Assembly (NCBI RefSeq): GCF_036170895.1
Contig: NZ_CP108036.1
Span: 5,573,501 to 5,637,500, forward strand
Length of the DNA stretch: 64,000 bases
From: Streptomyces erythrochromogenes
Lineage (GTDB): Bacteria > Actinomycetota > Actinomycetes > Streptomycetales > Streptomycetaceae
Direction of reading: 5' to 3'
In this document: positions 8,907-17,684 of the stretch, one piece after another
How positions within the stretch are numbered: position 1 is the first letter of the stretch
Layout: each line of letters begins with the position of its first letter
Notes under the pieces: generated by a model
What the model saw: the letters and a program-made list of their open reading frames with translations, nothing else
Database searches by the model: none
What the model was told of the DNA's origin: nothing
Made by a program: the position numbers and the translations under genes

Positions 8907-10169
8907 GTGACTCGTGCGACCGCTCCGACCGCTCCGAGGCGGCGCATATTCGCCGACCTCACCCCCCTGCGCACCTCCGCCGACTACCAGCGGCTGTGGA
9001 TCGGCGGGACCATCTCCTGGGTCGGCCAGGCCATGACCACCCTGGCGATCTCGCTCCAGGTCTACGACATCACCCGCTCCAGCTTCTCGGTCGGGCTGGT
9101 CGGCCTCTTCTCGCTCGTCCCGCTCGTCGTCTTCGGCCTGTACGGCGGCGCCATCGCCGACACCGTCGACCGGCGCAAGCTCGGCCTGTACAGCTCCCTC
9201 GGCGCCGCCGTGCTGTCCGTCGCGCTCGCCGCGGCCGCGCTGCTCGGCTTCCACCGGGTCTGGTTCCTGTACGGCATCGTCGCGCTCCAGGCGGTCTGCG
9301 GGGCGCTCACCGGGCCGGCGCGGTCCGCCATGATCCCGAGGCTCCTGCCGGCCGAGCAACTGCCCGCCGCCAACGCCCTGAACTCCGTGACCATGACCTT
9401 CGGGACGATGGTCGGCCCCGCGCTGGGCGGACTGGTCGTCGCCGTCGGGGGGTACGAGTGGGCGTACCTGATCGACGCCGTGACCTTCTGCGCCGCGCTC
9501 TACGCGATGTGGCGGCTGCCGTCCATGAAGCCGGACCGGGCCGAGGGAGTGCGGGGGAGGGCCTCGGTCGTCGACGGGCTGCGCTTCCTCGGCACCCGGC
9601 CCAACATCCGGATGACCTTCTTCACCGACATGGCCGCCATGGTGCTGGCGCAGCCGAAGGCGCTGTTCCCCGCCATCGCCGTGCTCTGGTACGGCGACGA
9701 CGCGAAGACGGTCGGCCTGATGGTGGCCGCGATCGCCGCCGGGGCGCTCTTGGGCGGGCTGTTCTCCGGCTGGCAGGCCCGCGTCCGGCGGCACGGGCTG
9801 GCGATCCTGCTGGCGGTCGCGGCATGGGGGCTGGCCATCGCGGTGTTCGGGCTCACGCGGAACCTCTGGCTCGGGCTGTTCTTCCTGGCCCTCGCCGGGT
9901 ACGCGGACACCGTCTCGATGGTGTTCCGCACCACCATGCTCCAGGCCGCCACGCCGGACGACATGCGCGGGCGCCTCCAGGGCGTCTTCATCGTGGTCGT
10001 CGCGGGCGGGCCCCGGCTCGGGGACTTCCTCGCCGGGACCGCCGCCGACCTGACCTCGCCCGCCGTCGCCGTCACCGGCGGCGGCCTGGCCTGCGTGCTG
10101 CTGGTGGGCCTGCTCGCCCTGCGCTGGCGGAACTTCGCCCACTACGACGCCCGCTCGCCCCAGGCCTAG
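8907..10169 (+). CDS. MFS transporter, EntS-like exporter
   Basis: Major facilitator of 420 residues with about twelve membrane helices. The N-terminal block LRTSADYQRLWIGGTISWVG and the later TGPARSAMIPRLLPAEQL stretch are typical of the enterobactin-exporter (EntS)/MFS_3 group. The loop DTVDRRKLG corresponds to the DxxxRR motif between helices 2 and 3. GTG at 8907 is chosen because it opens the conserved region with a short tail; an in-frame GTG further upstream has no better ribosome site. No siderophore genes are nearby, so the substrate is unknown. Confidence 0.82.
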   Translation: MTRATAPTAPRRRIFADLTPLRTSADYQRLWIGGTISWVGQAMTTLAISLQVYDITRSSFSVGLVGLFSLVPLVVFGLYGGAIADTVDRRKLGLYSSLGAAVLSVALAAAALLGFHRVWFLYGIVALQAVCGALTGPARSAMIPRLLPAEQLPAANALNSVTMTFGTMVGPALGGLVVAVGGYEWAYLIDAVTFCAALYAMWRLPSMKPDRAEGVRGRASVVDGLRFLGTRPNIRMTFFTDMAAMVLAQPKALFPAIAVLWYGDDAKTVGLMVAAIAAGALLGGLFSGWQARVRRHGLAILLAVAAWGLAIAVFGLTRNLWLGLFFLALAGYADTVSMVFRTTMLQAATPDDMRGRLQGVFIVVVAGGPRLGDFLAGTAADLTSPAVAVTGGGLACVLLVGLLALRWRNFAHYDARSPQA

Positions 10170-10184
10170 GCCGGGCCCGGCGGG

Positions 10185-10547
10185 CTACGCGTCCACCGGT
10201 TCTCGGGTGCGGGTGCCGCCCGCGGTGCCGGTGTTGGTGGTGCCGGACGGTTCGAAGAGCAGGATGTGGGCCTCCTGGTCCGCCGCCGGGCAGTGTTCCG
10301 TCCCGCGCGGGACGACGTACATCTCGCCGGGGCCCAGGACCACGTCCCCGTCCCGCAGGCGGATCGTCAGGGTGCCGGCGACGACGAGGAAGAGCTCGTC
10401 GGTGTCCTCGTGGGTGTGCCACACGAACTCGCCCCGGACCTTGGCGACTTTGACCTCGTAGTCGTTGACGCGGGCGATGCGGCGCGGCGCCCACTGCTCG
10501 GTGAAACCGGCCAGCTTCCCGGCGATGTCGATCTTCTGTGTCGTCAT
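10185..10547 (-). CDS. Small cupin-domain protein
   Basis: Single-domain cupin of 120 residues. Cupin motif 1 is visible as WHTHEDTDELFLVVAGTL (HxH...E metal ligands) and motif 2 as GEMYVVPRGTEHCP, where the last His is the fourth ligand. The barrel is preceded by a helix typical of the DUF861/mannose-isomerase-like group. It is divergent from an AraC-type regulator with only 48 bp between starts, so that regulator probably controls it. The enzyme reaction, if any, is unknown. Confidence 0.82.
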   Translation of the reverse strand: MTTQKIDIAGKLAGFTEQWAPRRIARVNDYEVKVAKVRGEFVWHTHEDTDELFLVVAGTLTIRLRDGDVVLGPGEMYVVPRGTEHCPAADQEAHILLFEPSGTTNTGTAGGTRTREPVDA

Positions 10548-10595
10548 GCGGACAGCCTGGCGGCGGGCGCGCGGGCGGTCTTGTACGTTCCTGAC

Positions 10596-11429
10596 ATGGC
10601 CGCGATACGTCCGCGCAGCACCGTCAGCGCCTGGAGGCCGCCGGTCGCGGGGATCGCCGAGGTCTTGCACGCCCGGTTCACCGACCACGCCTACCCGGTG
10701 CACGTGCACGACACCTGGGCCCTGATGATCCTGGACGGTGGGAGGGTCGACTTCGCACTGGACGGCGAGCGGCACGGCGTCGGCGTCCGGGACACGGTCA
10801 TCCTGCTGCCGCCCGGGGTGGCCCACGACGGGCGGACGGTCACCGAGGCCGGGTTCCGCAAGCGCGTCCTCCACCTCGACGCCTCCGTCCTGCCCGAGGG
10901 CCTGACCGGGGCCGCCGTCGACGCCCCGCTGCTGCCCGACCCGGCGCTGCGGGAGCGCGTGCACGGCCTGCACCTGGCGCTGGGCGCGCGGGAGCTGCCG
11001 GCCGGAGCGGTCGAGCGGCTGGAGGCCGAGTCCCGGCTGGCCTTCGTACGGGAACGGCTGCGCCGGTGGCTCGCGGGGCGCGCGCCGACGGAGTACGGGG
11101 CGCCGGCCGCAGGGCTCGCCGTACGGCTGCGCGAGCTGCTCGACGCGCGGGTGGCCGAGGGAATCGGCCTGGAGGAGGCCTCGGCGGAGCTGGGCCACGT
11201 CCACCCCACCCACCTGATCCGGAGCTTCCGGGCGGCGTACGGGCTGCCGCCGCACGCGTACCTCACCGGGCGGCGGGTGGAGCTGGCGCGGCGGCTGCTG
11301 CTGGCGGGGATGCGGCCGGCCGAGGTGGCGACGGCCGCGGGCTTCTACGACCAGGCGCACCTGACCCGGCACTTCGGACGGCACGTGGGGACCAGCCCGG
11401 CGCGGTTCGCCCGGTCCGCCCGGACGTGA
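10596..11429 (+). CDS. AraC-family transcriptional regulator
   Basis: Regulator of 277 residues with an N-terminal cupin-like ligand domain (PVHVHDTWALMILDGG and LLPPGVAHDGRTV, residues 30-90) and a C-terminal double helix-turn-helix at about 175-275. The second HTH region contains ATAAGFYDQAHLTRHF, the classical AraC signature. ATG at 10596 gives this layout. It probably binds the 48-bp gap to the divergent cupin gene. The inducer is unknown. Confidence 0.88.
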   Translation: MAAIRPRSTVSAWRPPVAGIAEVLHARFTDHAYPVHVHDTWALMILDGGRVDFALDGERHGVGVRDTVILLPPGVAHDGRTVTEAGFRKRVLHLDASVLPEGLTGAAVDAPLLPDPALRERVHGLHLALGARELPAGAVERLEAESRLAFVRERLRRWLAGRAPTEYGAPAAGLAVRLRELLDARVAEGIGLEEASAELGHVHPTHLIRSFRAAYGLPPHAYLTGRRVELARRLLLAGMRPAEVATAAGFYDQAHLTRHFGRHVGTSPARFARSART

Positions 11430-11467
11430 AGGCCGGGGGGAAGTCCCGCGGGAGAACCGCGGTGGCC

Positions 11468-11900
11468 CTACCGGAGCCAGCCGCGCCGGGCCGCCTTCAG
11501 TCCGGCCTCGAACCGGCTCGACGCGTCCAGGCGTTCCATGAGCCCCGACATCTGCCGCCGCACGCTGCGGGCCGAGATGCCGAGCCGCCGCCCCGGACCT
11601 CGTCGGTGAGGCCGGACGCGAGGAGCGTGAGCAGTTCCTGCTCGGACGTACTGAGTCCGGTGCGGGCGTCCTTGGAGCGGTCGGCACCGAGCGGGACCGC
11701 GGAGTGCCATGTCTGCTCGAACAGGGCGACCATGGAGGCGACGACCCCGGCTTCGCTGATGCAGATCGCACCGCGCTTCGTGTCGGCCGGGTCGATCGGC
11801 ACGACGGCGACCCGGCGGTCGAAGACGAGCATGCGGGGGGGGCGTCGGGCAGGTGCGCACCATGCCCCCGCGCTCGGTCAGATTCCGACCGGGTCATCTA
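11468..11900 (-). pseudogene. Decayed LuxR-type regulator with two frameshifts
   Basis: Three frame segments together resemble the C-terminal half of a Streptomyces TrmB-like/LuxR regulator. Segment 1 (LTERGGMVRTCPTPP) reads from about 11900; a run of eight G at 11835-11842 then shifts the frame into RMLVFDRRVAVVPIDPADTK and on to STSEQELLTLLASGLTDE; near 11595 the frame changes again to RRLGISARSVRRQMSGLMERL, the recognition part of the LuxR helix-turn-helix, ending ARRGWLR at 11468. A stop sits a few codons upstream of segment 1 and the N-terminal domain is missing. Sequencing errors could explain the shifts but not the missing N-terminus. Confidence 0.72.
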
Positions 11901-12019
11901 CAGCGTCCGGTTCGGCGTTCCCGGTGACGTCCCGATCACCGGGCGGTGGTGACGGAACACCGAAACCGCTGCTGACCCCTTCCACCGAGCAGCTCCGCCT
12001 CCCCGGGTCCCGCCGGTCC

Positions 12020-13369
12020 TCAAGGTGTACGTCCCGGGCCGACGATGCCGCGGGCGACGCCCAGGGCCACCAGGTCCTGGGGGCGGATGCGCAGCTGGTC
12101 CGCCGTGGCCGGGGCGGCCGACGGGGGGCGCTTGAGGATGGCCGCGGCCGGCTCCGGGGCGATGACCGAGAAGTAGCTGTCCGGGGTGACCCAGGTGTTC
12201 CCCGGAGCGGCCAGCGCGAGGGCGCCGCCCGAACCGCCCTCGCCGATCAGCAGGGTGGTGACGGGGACGGTGGCCGCCGCCAGCGCCGCGAAGGTGTCGG
12301 CGATGGACGCGCCGGCGCCCGCGTGCTCGGCGGCGGCGTCGTTGGCCGCGCCCGGGGTGTCCACCAGGGTGAGCACGGGGATGCCGAGCCGGTCCGCGAG
12401 GCGGACCACGCGGGTTGCCGTGCGGTATCCCGCCGGGCGGGTGGCCGTCCCGCACTGGGCGGCGTAGGCCACGGCCCGGCCCTCCCGCAGCCCGAACCCG
12501 CACAGCATCCCCGGGTCCGTACCGCCGGCCCGGTCCCCGGAGAGGTGCAGGCGGAGCTCGAAATACGCGTCCAGGTACGCCTCGGCGCGCGGTCGGCCGG
12601 GGTCGCGGGCCTGCCGTACCGCGTCCCAGCCGGTGGCGGGCGGGCTTACGTCGGCCAGCGCGGCCGGCGGCTCGACCGGCCCGCCGGAGCGGGGCGCGGC
12701 CAGGACGCGGAGCCAGTTCGCGAGGGTGCCCGGCAGATGGGCGGCGGGGACCACGGCGTCCACGTGACCGGCGGCGTACTGCCCCTCGGCGCAGTACGCC
12801 GCCGGGTCCGCGTCGGCCGGGCGCACCCGGGACCCGGCGAAGCCGACCTGGGCGCCGGGCAGCGCGAGGACCACGTCGGCGCCGGCCCCGAGGGTGGCCC
12901 AGCCGCCGCCGGTGGTCGGATCGCGCAGGACGGCGAGCTGGGGGAGCCCGGCGGCACGGGTCAGGACGCTCTGGCGGGCCACGCGCTGCAGCTGGGTCAG
13001 CGCGAGCATGCCCTCCTGCATCCGGGAGCCGCCCGTGGCGATGAGCGAGACGAGGGGGAGGCGGTGCTCGCGGGCGTGCGTGTACGCGGCTTCGAGCCGG
13101 TCTCCGGTGCGCTGCCCCAGGGAGCCGCCCAGGAAGCCGAACTCGAAGGAGATCAGGACGGCTTCGCGGCCGCCGAGGCGGGCGGTGCCGGTGACGACGG
13201 ACTCCTGCTCGCCGGTGCGTTCGGCGGCGCGGGCGCGTGAGGCGTCGTAGCCGGCCCAGGCCAGCGGGCCGTCGGCGGGGGACTCCCGTCGGGGGGCAAG
13301 CAGTTCGGCGAAGCTGCCGGGGTCGGTCACGGAGGCGATGGCCGCGCGGGCCGAGAGGCGGGTCGTCAC
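12020..13369 (-). CDS. Carboxyltransferase, fused beta/alpha acyl-CoA carboxylase type
   Basis: Protein of 449 residues with two crotonase-like carboxyltransferase halves. The N-terminal half shows ESVVTGTARLGGREAVL, SGGSRMQEG-like TGGSRMQEGMLAL and DPTTGGGWATLG; the C-terminal half shows RLADRLGIPVLTLVDTPGA and IGEGGSGGALALA with the typical oxyanion glycines. It would transfer a carboxyl group from carboxybiotin to an acyl-CoA. It is shorter than AccB/PccB-type beta subunits (about 530) and has no zinc ribbon. No biotin carboxylase or carrier is adjacent, so its partner and substrate are open. The start is GTG at 13369. Confidence 0.8.
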   Translation of the reverse strand: MTTRLSARAAIASVTDPGSFAELLAPRRESPADGPLAWAGYDASRARAAERTGEQESVVTGTARLGGREAVLISFEFGFLGGSLGQRTGDRLEAAYTHAREHRLPLVSLIATGGSRMQEGMLALTQLQRVARQSVLTRAAGLPQLAVLRDPTTGGGWATLGAGADVVLALPGAQVGFAGSRVRPADADPAAYCAEGQYAAGHVDAVVPAAHLPGTLANWLRVLAAPRSGGPVEPPAALADVSPPATGWDAVRQARDPGRPRAEAYLDAYFELRLHLSGDRAGGTDPGMLCGFGLREGRAVAYAAQCGTATRPAGYRTATRVVRLADRLGIPVLTLVDTPGAANDAAAEHAGAGASIADTFAALAAATVPVTTLLIGEGGSGGALALAAPGNTWVTPDSYFSVIAPEPAAAILKRPPSAAPATADQLRIRPQDLVALGVARGIVGPGRTP

Positions 13370-13448
13370 CCTTTCACCCTAGGGGGCGCGGTCGAATTCC
13401 CGTCCGGGCGACAGGACTTCGGCGGCGATTCCCGGCCGCCGCGGCGCG

Positions 13449-14231
13449 TCAGGTCAGGAACTGGGCGGCGTACAGCGCGCCGATGGCCGTGGCCAGGGTG
13501 GCGAGCAGCAGCCGGAGCGCCGTCTCGGGCAGGCGGGGCTGGAGCCGGGCGCCGAGGTGTCCGCCGAGCAGGCCGCCGGCCCCGCAGGACAGCCCGAGGA
13601 ACCAGTCCGGGGACACGTCGCCCGTGGCGGCGAGGGAGAGCAGCGCGTACGTGGCCGCGCCGACGACCGAGGTGACGAAGGTGGCGGCCAGGGCGGCGGG
13701 CGCGACGACGGCGACCGGCGCCCCGCGGCCGACCAGAACGGGGCCGAGCAGGGAGCCGCCGCCGATCCCGTAGACGCCCCCGGCCACGCCGACGGTCAGG
13801 GCCAGTGCGGTCGTGGCGCGGGGCGAGGGCGGGCGGGGAGTGCGGGCCGGCGCCGGGCGCAGCGTGCGCAGCAGCAGCCACAGCCCCAGGGGCAGCAGAA
13901 GGGCGGCTATGAGGAGGCGGAAGATGCGCGGGCCGGGGACGGCGAACACGCGGATCACCGCGCCGAGGACGACGCCGGGCACGGTCCCGGCGATGAGCAG
14001 GCGGGTGAGCGGCCCCCTCAGGCTCCCCGTCCTGTGGTGGCGCAGCAGGGCCCCGGGGCCGGCCACGACGTTGTAGAGGAGGTTGGTCGGTGCCACGGCC
14101 GGGCTCGGCACGCCCAGGACGCTGACCTGGACGGGCAGCAGGAAGACCGCTCCGGAGACCCCCACGGGCGCGGTGACCACGGATATGAGGAGCCCGGCGG
14201 CGAATCCGAGCAGCCCGGTCGACCACGTCAC
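13449..14231 (-). CDS. TauE/SafE (TSUP) family membrane permease
   Basis: Membrane protein of 260 residues with about eight helices. The internal duplication typical of TSUP proteins is visible as GVSGAVFLLPVQVSVLG in the first half (residues 23-39) and GGVYGIGGGSLLGPVLVGRG in the second (about 155-174). Family members export sulfite, sulfoacetate or similar organic anions. The start is GTG at 14231. No sulfur-metabolism genes flank it, so the substrate is unassigned. Confidence 0.84.
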   Translation of the reverse strand: MTWSTGLLGFAAGLLISVVTAPVGVSGAVFLLPVQVSVLGVPSPAVAPTNLLYNVVAGPGALLRHHRTGSLRGPLTRLLIAGTVPGVVLGAVIRVFAVPGPRIFRLLIAALLLPLGLWLLLRTLRPAPARTPRPPSPRATTALALTVGVAGGVYGIGGGSLLGPVLVGRGAPVAVVAPAALAATFVTSVVGAATYALLSLAATGDVSPDWFLGLSCGAGGLLGGHLGARLQPRLPETALRLLLATLATAIGALYAAQFLT

Positions 14232-14306
14232 GCCGCCCGCCCCCGGGCCTCTTCACCGTCCACCGGCCCAGAATGGCGCATCAGGCGGACCGGGTGCGTG
14301 ACGATC

Positions 14307-14831
14307 TCATGAACACGGTCGGGGCACCGGCTCGTACCGGACGAATCCGGGCGGAGTCGGGCCGACTTCGATGCTGTTCTCGTCGAGTCCGTTGGCGATC
14401 CGCAGGCGTCCCGCGTCGAAGACGAACTCCAGCGCGACGGTTCCGTCCGCCAGGTCACGGCCCGCCGGCCGCCATTCGAGCAGTGCGACGCCGAGCAGCC
14501 TGTGACCGGCGAACGCTTCGAGGCGTTCGTCGCGGTGGGACCACTGCGGCGTCAGCTCGGACCACTCCCAGCCGGTGATCGCCGCCGAGGTGTGGATCGT
14601 GTCCCAGCCGAGGGAGAGTTCGTCGAACGTGCGGTGGCAGATCTCCACTCGGGTGCCCTCGAAGTCCAGCACCACCGGGCAGTCGGCGTACCAGTCGCCG
14701 TCCTCGGCGAAACGCACCAGGGCGAAGCCCGTCAGGCGTCTGCCGGCGAGCGCCGCGAGACGCGGGCCGTGTGCCTGCCGTACGGCGTCGATCCCGATCA
14801 GGTAGGCCGGTTCGAAGCCGGAGATCCCCAT
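14307..14831 (-). CDS. Hypothetical protein with an internal two-fold repeat
   Basis: Protein of 174 residues that I do not recognise. It seems to contain two related units of about 65 residues: GRRLTGFALVRF followed by VVLDFEGTRVEICH, and GHRLLGVALLEW followed by VALEFVFDAGRLRIANGLDE. Both end in a beta-rich acidic stretch, suggesting a duplicated small beta-domain. There is no signal peptide or membrane segment. ATG at 14831 is used; GTG at 14837 in the same frame is an alternative and neither has a strong ribosome site. Confidence 0.6.
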   Translation of the reverse strand: MGISGFEPAYLIGIDAVRQAHGPRLAALAGRRLTGFALVRFAEDGDWYADCPVVLDFEGTRVEICHRTFDELSLGWDTIHTSAAITGWEWSELTPQWSHRDERLEAFAGHRLLGVALLEWRPAGRDLADGTVALEFVFDAGRLRIANGLDENSIEVGPTPPGFVRYEPVPRPCS

Positions 14832-14898
14832 GTTCACGGCAGGGGAGTCTCCCGGCCGTCCGCCGTGCGGGCAAGCGCTTTGCCGGGACCGGCGGCCG

Positions 14899-15555
14899 TC
14901 AGGGGAGCGGGAGGGCGATCTTCACCGCGTAGGCGGCGACCAGGCCGTAGCCCAGGCGGAAGGTCCAGACGCGGGCGGTGGCGGAGATGCGGGCGCCCGC
15001 GAAGGAGCCGAGGGCGACGAGGGACTGCTGCCAGAGGAGGGAGGCCGCGCCGACGCCGACGAGGAAGGCCGCTCCGGCCGGGCCGGTGCCCAGGCTCGCG
15101 CCCTGGGCGGTGGTGAGGGCCGCGAAATAGAGGGCGGTGGTGGGGTTGATCGCGGTGAGGGCGACGAAGCGGGCGAAGGCCTTGGCCGGCCGCACGCCGG
15201 TGGTGGTCCGCGTGGCGCCCGGTGCGGCGGCGGGATCCGGTGCCGGCACGGGCGGGGCCGCCTCGGGACGGGCCCCGGCCAGGCCGTGCGCCGCGATGGC
15301 CAGCAGGATCGCCGCCGAGGCCAGCCGGACCCACGCCTCGACGGGGGAGACGTGGGAGGCCGCCCAGGGGCCGACGGCGGTGGCGAGGGCCGCGTAGCCC
15401 AGGTCGACCACCGCGATGCCCATGGCCGCGGCCACCGCCGTCCGCCGGTGCCGCATCGCCTCCTGGAGCAGCAGCACGCTCATCGCACCCATCGGCATCG
15501 CCACGCCCAGACCGGCGGCGGCACCCGCCAGGGCCGGTGTCATCAGTTCGCTCAT
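14899..15555 (-). CDS. LysE-family amino-acid exporter
   Basis: Membrane translocator of 218 residues with six predicted helices. The N-terminal signature ALAGAAAGLGVAMPMGAMSVLLLQ (read in two parts) has the PxGP-like PMGAM turn, and the later AINPTTALYFAAL is the second-half family motif. A hydrophilic Pro/Ala linker at about residues 115-135 separates the halves. It diverges from an Lrp-type regulator with a 70-bp gap, the classical LysE/LysG-like arrangement, so it probably exports an amino acid sensed by that regulator. Confidence 0.85.
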   Translation of the reverse strand: MSELMTPALAGAAAGLGVAMPMGAMSVLLLQEAMRHRRTAVAAAMGIAVVDLGYAALATAVGPWAASHVSPVEAWVRLASAAILLAIAAHGLAGARPEAAPPVPAPDPAAAPGATRTTTGVRPAKAFARFVALTAINPTTALYFAALTTAQGASLGTGPAGAAFLVGVGAASLLWQQSLVALGSFAGARISATARVWTFRLGYGLVAAYAVKIALPLP

Positions 15556-15625
15556 ACGGGCGAGGGTCGGCCCTCACCCCCGGGATACGAGCGCCAATAC
15601 CGGGCTTGACTGCGAGAATCGCGGC

Positions 15626-16066
15626 ATGGACCGCCTCGACAGGGAAATCCTCGGCATCCTCCAGCAGGATGCGCGGATCTCGTACCGGGACCTCGGCGTC
15701 CGCGTCGGCCTCAGCGCCAACGCCACCGCCGACCGGGTGCGGCGGATGCGCCGGGACGGCGTGATCCGCGGGTTCACCGTCGTGGTGGACCCGGCCGCCG
15801 ACACCGCCGGCGGTCTCGTCGTCTTCATCGACGTCACGCTGCGCCAGGACACCACCAACGAGGAGTTCGAGCGCCAGGTCGCCAAGCTCCCCGGGATCAC
15901 CGAGGTCGTCCACGTGACGGGGGCGCACGACTACCTCGTACGGGCCCGGGCCGCCGACCCCGCCGCCCTCGACGCGCTGCTGCGCCGTCTGAAGCGGGAG
16001 GCGGGGGTCGCCCAGTCCAACACCCGGATCGCCCTGCGCGCCGCCGAACGCCCCGGCCGGCCCTGA
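15626..16066 (+). CDS. Lrp/AsnC-family transcriptional regulator
   Basis: Regulator of 146 residues. The winged helix-turn-helix spans residues 2-60 (LDREILGILQQDARISYRDL, then LSANATADRVRRMRRDGVI) and the RAM/effector domain follows with GITEVVHVTGAHDYLVRARA. Proteins of this type form octamers or hexadecamers that respond to amino acids. It is divergent from the LysE-family exporter and is its likely regulator. Confidence 0.9.
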   Translation: MDRLDREILGILQQDARISYRDLGVRVGLSANATADRVRRMRRDGVIRGFTVVVDPAADTAGGLVVFIDVTLRQDTTNEEFERQVAKLPGITEVVHVTGAHDYLVRARAADPAALDALLRRLKREAGVAQSNTRIALRAAERPGRP

Positions 16067-16103
16067 GGGCCCCGCACCCGCACCCGCACCGCGCCGCTCG
16101 CCG

Positions 16104-17684
16104 TCAGAGTGCCGACTCCCAGGTCACCGTGGTGTCCCGCGCACCCCGCTCCGTACGGCCGTCGTCCGTCACGGTCAGGCGGACCCGGGCCGGGGACGCA
16201 TCCACCACCACCTCGATCGAGGTGACCCCGCTGCGCCGGTGCGCCGCGGCCAGGGCGCCGCGCAGGGCCGTGAGCAGATCGGCCGCCACGGCCGCCGGGA
16301 GCAGGGCGTCCACCGCGCCCGCGAAGTGCACCGACGGCTGGAAGCCGAGCAGGACCGCCGCGCCGCCCGTCTCGCGCAGGACCCGGCCCCGGAAGGTGGT
16401 CGGGGCATCGGTCGGCGGCTGCTGGAGGGCGAAGATGGCGGTGCGGACCTCCTGGATGGTGGAGTCCAGCTCGTCGACGGCGCGGGTGAGTTCGTCGCCG
16501 ACGGTGTCCCCGGAGGGGGCGTTCGCGGCGCGCCGCCGGGTGCTCTCCAGCATCATCTCGGTGGCGAAGAGCCGCTGGACCACCAGGTCGTGCAGGTCCC
16601 GGGCGATCCGGTCGCGGTCCTCGTACACCGCGAGCTGCTCCCGGTCGTGCGCTGCGTCCGCCAGTACGAGGGCCAGCGCGGCCTGGGAGGCGAACTGCGA
16701 GGCCAGCAGCCGGTCCACCGCGTCGTACGCCGGGCCGCCCCGGGCGCGCGGCAGGGCCAGGGTGCCGATCAGCCGGCCGCCGCTCTGGAGCGGGAGCATC
16801 ATGCTCGGCCCGAACCGCATCCGGACGTGGGTGGTCATCCGGGGATCGGTGGCCGAGTCGTCGATGAAGACGGGTTCGCCGCCGAGGAGTTGTTCCAGCA
16901 CCGGCGATCCGGGGGCGATCGCCGTCCCGACCAGGTCCCCGGGGTCCCCCTGGGTGGAGGCGGCCACGATCTCCATGCCGCCTTCGGGGGTCGGCTGGAG
17001 CACCACCCCGGCCGCGGCGTCGGCGAGCAGCCGGGCCCGTTCCGCCACGCACATCAGGGCGTCCGCCGCAGGGCGTCCCGCCAGCAGCGTCGTCGTCACG
17101 GCGGCGGCCCCGTCGATCCAGCGCTCCCGGCGGCGCGCGGTCTCGTAGAGCCTGGCGTTGCCGATCGCTATGCCCGCCTGCGCGGCCAGGACGCGCACCA
17201 GGGCGAGGTCCTCCTCGGTGAAGGGGCCGCCACCGTGCTTCTCGGTGAGGTAGAGGTTGCCGAAGACCTCGTTGTGGACCCGGATCGGGACGCCGAGGAA
17301 GCTGTGCATGGGCGGGTGGCCGGGCGGGAAGCCGGCAGCCCGCGGGTCCCGGGTGAGGTCGTCCAGGAGCAGCGGCCGCGGGTCCCGGGCGAGGACCCCG
17401 AGCAGGCCGGAGCGACCGTCCGGCAGATGGGGGACGGCCGCCCGCTGCTCCTCGGTCAGCCCTGCCGTGAACAGCGCGGTCACCAGGGCGCGCTCGGGGT
17501 CGAGGATCCCGAGCGCGCCGTACCGGGCCGAGCACAGCTCGGCCGCCGAATCCACGATGTGCTGGAGGGTGGCGCGCAGCTCCAGTTCGGAGCCGACGCT
17601 CAGTACGGCCTCCAGCAGCACGGGGAGGCTCGCCGCGTCCTCGTCGGACCGCCCGGCGGGCCTCCCGTGCCCTTCGTCCGTCAT
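16104..17684 (-). CDS. GAF-domain histidine kinase with a degenerate ATPase domain
   Basis: DevS/NarX-like protein of 526 residues. Two GAF domains occupy about residues 30-170 (with FLGVPIRVHNEVFGNLYLTE) and 195-340. The dimerisation/H-box is DRIARDLHDLVVQRLF with the phospho-acceptor His. The C-terminal ATPase domain is abnormal: the N-box reads LTALRGALAAAHRR without the usual Asn, and VTDDGRTERGARDTTVTW jumps from the D-box to the final strand, so the G-box and ATP lid are missing. It may lack kinase activity. ATG at 17684 overlaps the stop of the MreB-like gene, so translation is coupled. No response regulator lies next to it. Confidence 0.85.
   Translation of the reverse strand: MTDEGHGRPAGRSDEDAASLPVLLEAVLSVGSELELRATLQHIVDSAAELCSARYGALGILDPERALVTALFTAGLTEEQRAAVPHLPDGRSGLLGVLARDPRPLLLDDLTRDPRAAGFPPGHPPMHSFLGVPIRVHNEVFGNLYLTEKHGGGPFTEEDLALVRVLAAQAGIAIGNARLYETARRRERWIDGAAAVTTTLLAGRPAADALMCVAERARLLADAAAGVVLQPTPEGGMEIVAASTQGDPGDLVGTAIAPGSPVLEQLLGGEPVFIDDSATDPRMTTHVRMRFGPSMMLPLQSGGRLIGTLALPRARGGPAYDAVDRLLASQFASQAALALVLADAAHDREQLAVYEDRDRIARDLHDLVVQRLFATEMMLESTRRRAANAPSGDTVGDELTRAVDELDSTIQEVRTAIFALQQPPTDAPTTFRGRVLRETGGAAVLLGFQPSVHFAGAVDALLPAAVAADLLTALRGALAAAHRRSGVTSIEVVVDASPARVRLTVTDDGRTERGARDTTVTWESAL

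Noticed and set aside
10185..11897. Minus-strand frame of 570 codons covering the cupin and the AraC gene
   Set aside because: Only the last 120 codons look like a protein (cupin). The rest is antisense to AraC.
11430..12019. Insertion sequence next to the decayed regulator
   Set aside because: No transposase, terminal inverted repeats or target duplication could be seen. Decay by frameshift and deletion is enough.
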